This document shows, piece after piece, positions 60,185 through 64,000 of a stretch of DNA of 64,000 nucleotides. Numbering within the stretch: position 1 is the stretch's first letter; each line of letters starts with the position of its first letter. This DNA comes from Streptomyces sp. TLI_235 (GTDB taxonomy: Bacteria > Actinomycetota > Actinomycetes > Streptomycetales > Streptomycetaceae). Where the stretch lies: the NCBI GenBank assembly GCA_002300355.1, contig NSGV01000001.1, positions 5,394,001-5,458,000 on the forward strand, in the 5' to 3' direction. The translations under genes were made by a program, and so were the position numbers. The notes below the pieces were generated by a model. It did no database searches. It was not told the DNA's origin and saw only the letters and a program-made list of their open reading frames with translations.

Positions 60185-61159
60185 TCAGGAGCCGCCGGCC
60201 AGGAAGGCGGTCACCGCCTCCGCGATGCCCTCGGCGGCCTTCTGCCGCCACTGCGGGTCCGTCATGTGCTGGGCGTCCGCGGCATTGCGCATGTTGCCGC
60301 ACTCGATGAACACCTTCGGCACCCGCGACAGGTTCAGGCCGCCCAGGTCCGTCCGGGTGTCCAGGCCGTCCTTGCCGATGTAGTCGGCGTACGGCTGGCC
60401 GGTCGCCTGCCGGAAGTCGTCGCGCAGCAGCACGCCCAGGCGGTGCGAGGGGTCGACGATCGCCGAGGTGTCGGCCGGCCCGGCGGTCACCTTCCCCGGC
60501 ATGATCACGTGGAAGCCGTGCGCGCCGGCCGGGGCGCCGTCGGCGTGCACGGACACCGCGGCGTCCGCCTTCGCCTGGTTGCCGATCCGGGCCCGCTCGT
60601 CGATGCACGGCCCGAACGGCCGGTCGCCGTCCTGGGTCAGCACCACGCTCGCGCCGCGCTGCCGCAGGATCTCCCGCGCCCGGTGCACCACGTCCAGCGT
60701 GTACGAGGCCTCGCTGTAGCCCGCGTTGGTGGACGTGCCGGTGGTGTCGCACTCCTTGCGGGCGTTGCCGATGTCCACCTGCCGGTTGATCTCGGTGGTG
60801 TGCTTGACGTTGCCCGGGTTGTGCCCCGGGTCCAGCAGCACGGTGCGGCCGTTCAGCGGGCCCGAACCGGTCGGCGCCGAGGCGCTCGGGACCGCGTTGG
60901 ACGGCGCCGGACCCGAGGAGGGCGCCGCCGCCGACGCCCCCGCCGCCTCCGGGTCGGAGGAGGCCGGCGTCGGATCCGCGGCCAGGCCCGACGAGGCCGG
61001 GGGAGCCGCCCCCGGACGGGAGCCGTCGGCGAGCGCCTGCCAGCCGAACCAGCCGCCCGCCGCGAGCACGGGCACCGTGCAGACGAGCAGGGCGAGGCCG
61101 AGGCGGCGGGCGCGGCGGGGGCGCTCCGGGTACTGGGTGTCGGTGGTGGTGCCGGTCAC
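60185..61159 (-). CDS. N-acetylmuramoyl-L-alanine amidase (Amidase_3)
   Basis: A 324-residue exported cell-wall hydrolase cutting the bond between muramic acid and L-alanine. One N-terminal membrane/signal segment (LGLALLVCTVPVLAAGGWF) precedes a Ser/Ala/Pro linker and an Amidase_3 domain from about residue 104: zinc ligands in LLDPGHNPGN (His), a Glu in SEASYTLDVV and His in AAVSVHADGA, with the catalytic Glu in VFIECGNMRN. GTG at 61159, seven bases after the stop of the Pro-rich membrane gene, so the two form an operon. Confidence 0.92.
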   Translation of the reverse strand: MTGTTTDTQYPERPRRARRLGLALLVCTVPVLAAGGWFGWQALADGSRPGAAPPASSGLAADPTPASSDPEAAGASAAAPSSGPAPSNAVPSASAPTGSGPLNGRTVLLDPGHNPGNVKHTTEINRQVDIGNARKECDTTGTSTNAGYSEASYTLDVVHRAREILRQRGASVVLTQDGDRPFGPCIDERARIGNQAKADAAVSVHADGAPAGAHGFHVIMPGKVTAGPADTSAIVDPSHRLGVLLRDDFRQATGQPYADYIGKDGLDTRTDLGGLNLSRVPKVFIECGNMRNAADAQHMTDPQWRQKAAEGIAEAVTAFLAGGS

Positions 61160-61166
61160 GGGTGGT

Positions 61167-62390
61167 TCAGATCCTGTCCCAGGTGCGCTCGGTCAGACCG
61201 TAGGTCTTCGCGATCGCGTTCCATTTCGCCACGAAGTCCTTCTTGGACTGGGTGGCCTGCGGATTGAGGTCGTTGGCGTGCTTCTTGTCGGCGGTGTTCG
61301 GGGCGGTGCTGCCGGAGCAGCCCTGGCTCGCCACGGTACGGGCCCAGGCCGCGTACGCCCGGTCGATGTCGCCCGAGGTCTGCCAGGCCGACTTCAGGGT
61401 CTGCGCCGCCTCCGCGCCGCCCGGCAGGTCGCCGAGCGCCAGCTTGCCGAGGTCGGCGACCAGCTGGTCGCGCTGCGTCGCGCCGTCGTCGAAGACCTGG
61501 GCGGCGCTCTCGATCTCCGACTTGTCCGGGCAGCTCGCCACCTTGGCCACCGCGCTGCCGATCGGCGCCTTCGCGCTCTCGCCGCGGGCCAGCAGCGCGT
61601 CCAGCGCCTTGGCCTGCCCCTCGGCCCCGGCCCCGGCGCTCGGCGAGCCGCTCGGCGACGCGGCCGCCGAGGACCCGCCCGCGGCGGCGGACGGCGCCGC
61701 GCCACCGGCCCCGCCCTGCGCGGGCGGCGGGACGGCCTGCGCCGCACCCGTCTTGCCGTCGGAGCCCGAGTTCTGCACCGCCCAGACGGTGCCCACGCCG
61801 AGCAGCAGCACCAGCACGACACCCGCGCCGATCAGCATCGGCGTCCGGTTGCGCGGCGGCTCCTGATCGTCCAGGTCCTCGTACACCGGCGCGGGGGCGC
61901 CCGCGGGCCGCGGCCCGGCCGGGTCGAAGGCCGGGAACGGCGCCCGTCCGCCGTCGAACGGCGCGGCGCCCTGCGGAGGCGGAAATCCGGGCCCGGGCGG
62001 CGGGAAGCCCTGCGCGGGGAAGGCCTGCGTCCGGTCCTGCGGCGGGAAGCCCGGCGCGGACGGCGGCGCGGCCACGTACGGCCGGGCACCGAACGGCGGT
62101 CCCTGGTCGCCCGGACCGCCGGCGGGCACCGGCGGCAGCATCGTCGTCGCCTGCTCGTCCGCCGCCGGCACCCGGGCCGGCGGGAAGCCCGGCGGCGCCT
62201 TCGGCGGGAACGGCTGAGCCTGGGCGTGCGGCGGGAAGCCCGAGGGCGCCGCGGCCGGGAAACCCGGGGGGCCGGCCGGGGGCGGCGGAGGGGCACCCTC
62301 GGGCCCCGGCCGGCGCCGCACCCAGCCGCCGGCACCGCCGCGCGCGGTCGGGTCCCAGACCGCCGGCGGCGTGTTGTCCTGATCCGTCAT
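61167..62390 (-). CDS. Pro-rich single-span membrane protein paired with the amidase
   Basis: A 407-residue protein: residues 1-185 are a cytoplasmic Pro/Gly/Phe-rich region with repeated PPGFP motifs, then a membrane helix (PMLIGAGVVLVLLLGVGTVWAV, about 190-211), a Ala/Ser/Gly linker, and an extracellular helical domain with single cysteines (VASCPDKSEIE and VASQGCSG) that could pair. No family recognised. ATG at 62390 with GAGGG upstream. Position directly before the amidase suggests it positions or restrains it, which is inference. Confidence 0.75.
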   Translation of the reverse strand: MTDQDNTPPAVWDPTARGGAGGWVRRRPGPEGAPPPPPAGPPGFPAAAPSGFPPHAQAQPFPPKAPPGFPPARVPAADEQATTMLPPVPAGGPGDQGPPFGARPYVAAPPSAPGFPPQDRTQAFPAQGFPPPGPGFPPPQGAAPFDGGRAPFPAFDPAGPRPAGAPAPVYEDLDDQEPPRNRTPMLIGAGVVLVLLLGVGTVWAVQNSGSDGKTGAAQAVPPPAQGGAGGAAPSAAAGGSSAAASPSGSPSAGAGAEGQAKALDALLARGESAKAPIGSAVAKVASCPDKSEIESAAQVFDDGATQRDQLVADLGKLALGDLPGGAEAAQTLKSAWQTSGDIDRAYAAWARTVASQGCSGSTAPNTADKKHANDLNPQATQSKKDFVAKWNAIAKTYGLTERTWDRI

Positions 62391-62578
62391 TCCCTCGCCC
62401 TCGCCCCGCTGCGTAGTCGCGTCGCACCCACCGCGCCGTGCCCAGCCGTTCGACTGCTGTCGGACACCGTACAGACCCCGGGCGCGCCACGGCACGGCAC
62501 CCGGAGGGTACCGCCCGTGTCGTACGACGGCGGAGCGCCCGGGATCGTGCCCGAGGCGGCCCGCCCCGCGGTGCGTCC

Positions 62579-63241
62579 TCAGCCCCGCGCGCGCCGCAGC
62601 ACCCGCAGCGAACCCGTCACCGAGACCTCCTCGAAGCCCTCGGCCAGCGCCCGCAGGTACACCCGGTACGGCGCCTGCCCGCCGTCCTCCGGGTCCGGGA
62701 AGACGTCGTGGACGACCAGCAGGCCGTCCTCGGCCAGGTGCGGCGCCCAGCCCTCGTAGTCGCCGGTGGCGTGCTCGTCGGTGTGCCCGCCGTCGATGAA
62801 CACCAGCGCCAGCCGACCGCCCCACAGCGCGGCGATCTGCGGCGAGCGGCCCACCAGCGCCACCACGTGCTCCTCCAGGCCCGCGTGGAACAGCGTGCGG
62901 CGGAAGACCGGCAGGGTGTCCATCCGGCCGACCTCCGGGTCGACCAGCGTCGGGTCGTGGTACTCCCAGCCTGGCTGCTGCTCCTCCGAGCCCCGGTGGT
63001 GGTCCACGGTGAGCGCCACCGTGCCGGTGCGGCGGGCCGCGTCCGCCAGCAGGACCGCCGAGCGGCCGCAGTACGTCCCGATCTCCAGCACCGGCAGCCC
63101 GGTGCGCCCCGCGGCCTCCACCGCCGCCGCGTACAGCGCGAGGCCCTCGTCCACCGGCATGAAGCCGGTCGCCGCCTCGAAGGCCTTCAGCACCTCGGGC
63201 CCGGGCAGGGCCGCGGCGGGCGCGTCGTGGCGGTCGGTCAT
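62579..63241 (-). CDS. class I SAM-dependent methyltransferase (Methyltransf_24-like)
   Basis: A 220-residue enzyme: motif I LPVLEIGTYCGRSAVLLADA, TVDHHRGSEEQQPGWEYHD, LALVFIDGGHTDEHATGDYEGW and GLLVVHDVFPDP, which fit the CmcI/Methyltransf_24-like group with a metal-binding DGGH. No membrane segment. ATG at 63241. A 188-base gap separates it from the Pro-rich gene, so it is a separate unit. Substrate unknown. Confidence 0.85.
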   Translation of the reverse strand: MTDRHDAPAAALPGPEVLKAFEAATGFMPVDEGLALYAAAVEAAGRTGLPVLEIGTYCGRSAVLLADAARRTGTVALTVDHHRGSEEQQPGWEYHDPTLVDPEVGRMDTLPVFRRTLFHAGLEEHVVALVGRSPQIAALWGGRLALVFIDGGHTDEHATGDYEGWAPHLAEDGLLVVHDVFPDPEDGGQAPYRVYLRALAEGFEEVSVTGSLRVLRRARG

Positions 63242-63393
63242 GCTGCTGCTCCCTGCTGGCGGACGGAACGGTGCAGCGGACCCTACCCGACGGTACGGCC
63301 GGCCAGGGCGCCCGCCCGGCCCGGGTGCGTGCCCGGGCCGCGCCCGTACCCTCGTTGCCGTCAGACGCCACCGCACGAGGGGAACGGGAGCAC

Positions 63394-64000
63394 GATGCGC
63401 GCAGCGATCCTGCACGAGACCGGCCAGGACACGCTGGAGGTCCGCGACGACGTGGAGACGGTCGACGTCGGGCCCGGCACCGTCCGGGTCCGGATGCGTG
63501 CCGCCGGACTCTGCCACTCCGACCTCTCGGCGATGAGCGGCGTCCTGCCGCAGCCGGCGCCGTTCGTGCCCGGCCACGAGGGCGCCGGCGAGATCACCGA
63601 GGTCGGCCCGGGCGTCACCGGCCTCGCCCCCGGCGACCGGGTGGTGCTCTGCTGGATGCCGCCCTGCGGCGGCTGCGCGTTCTGCGCCCGCGGCGAGACC
63701 CACCTGTGCACCGCGAGCCTCAAGCGGCTCGCCGAGCCCACCTTCCGCTTCGGCGGCGGCACCGCCGCGTACGGCTTCTACAGCACCGGCAGCTTCGCCG
63801 AGGAGGCCGTGGTCGCCGCCGACGCCGTGCTGCGGATGCCCGCGGACCTGCCCTTCGAGCTCGCCGCCCTGGTCGGCTGCGGGGTCACCACCGGCTTCGG
63901 CGCGGTGGTGAACACCGCGCGGGTCGAGCCGGGCGCCACCGTCGCCGTGCTCGGCGCCGGCGGGGTCGGCGCGGCCGCCGTGCAGGCCGCCCGGATCAGC
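63394..64000 (+). CDS. zinc-dependent alcohol dehydrogenase (3' end outside window)
   Basis: The first 202 residues of a medium-chain dehydrogenase/reductase. Catalytic zinc ligands lie in GLCHSDLSAM and GHEGAGEITEVG; the structural-zinc lobe has the CGGCAFCARGETHLC cysteines; the Rossmann motif VAVLGAGGVGAAAVQAA starts near the edge. These match NAD-dependent Zn alcohol dehydrogenases (formaldehyde- or aryl-alcohol-type). ATG at 63394 with GGGAG upstream. The cofactor-binding half continues beyond the window. Confidence 0.92.

Overview
The window is chromosomal DNA of a high-GC actinomycete, most likely a Streptomycetaceae member (Streptomyces or Kitasatospora). Support: very GC-rich codon use, frequent GTG and TTG starts, secreted GH18 and GH30 enzymes with carbohydrate-binding modules, a DasR-type (dre) operator before the chitinase, and families typical of the group (SCO2322, DUF2637, SAV_2336, DUF4232). 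I saw no rRNA, tRNA, CRISPR array, prophage or biosynthetic megasynthase. All positions, domain calls and pairings come from reading the sequence; no database search was run.

Layout. 1-9 kb: SulP permease (cut by the window edge), a stand-alone ATP-synthase-b-like protein, a MarR/aldehyde dehydrogenase pair with three matching operators, a DJ-1/PfpI protein, a PP2C phosphatase, glyoxylate carboligase and a secreted polysaccharide lyase. 9-20 kb: a secreted GH30 enzyme, small membrane proteins, two TetR regulators, a secreted trypsin-like protease, an AidB-like acyl-CoA dehydrogenase coupled to an amidohydrolase, an EamA transporter, a scar holding two half-genes (inositol monophosphatase and Lrp), and an Sfp-type phosphopantetheinyl transferase. 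20.1-26.4 kb: a four-gene putative conflict/signalling operon (Trypco1; trypsin+VMAP-C; MoxR ATPase; SAV_2336 domain + dead caspase-like domain + TIR). 26.3-30.4 kb: kynurenine-pathway genes (kynureninase, tryptophan dioxygenase) with a divergent Lrp regulator, then a fold-III PLP enzyme.

30-41 kb: lipoproteins, an orphan barstar, DoxX, the chitinase, a MarR/MFS pair, a berberine-bridge-type FAD oxidoreductase, then an accessory patch: an orphan IS21-like transposase with an incomplete catalytic triad, a 334-bp gene-free stretch with 51-bp-phased repeats and a perfect 15-bp inverted repeat, an unknown small protein and a DUF2637 protein. 41-49 kb: a MerR regulator fused to a DNA-polymerase beta-clamp fold, protein O-mannosyltransferase, a FetB-like permease, a membrane peptidoglycan-binding protein, GNAT, AraC/DUF1772 and an ABM protein.

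49-55.7 kb: a cobalamin-riboswitch operon read leftwards: a surface-anchored alpha/alpha-toroid protein, a surface-anchored SCO2322 protein, then EcfT, a double EcfA and EcfS. The first two resemble the alpha and beta domains of animal intrinsic factor/transcobalamin as separate genes, so a surface-capture-plus-ECF-import system for corrinoids is my leading functional inference. A perfect KstR-type palindrome lies just upstream of its promoter, beside a KstR-like gene. 55.9-59.1 kb: a coupled glycosyltransferase / methyltransferase / toroid-protein operon of unknown product. 59-64 kb: a membrane protein, a cell-wall amidase with a Pro-rich membrane partner, a methyltransferase, and a zinc alcohol dehydrogenase cut by the window edge.
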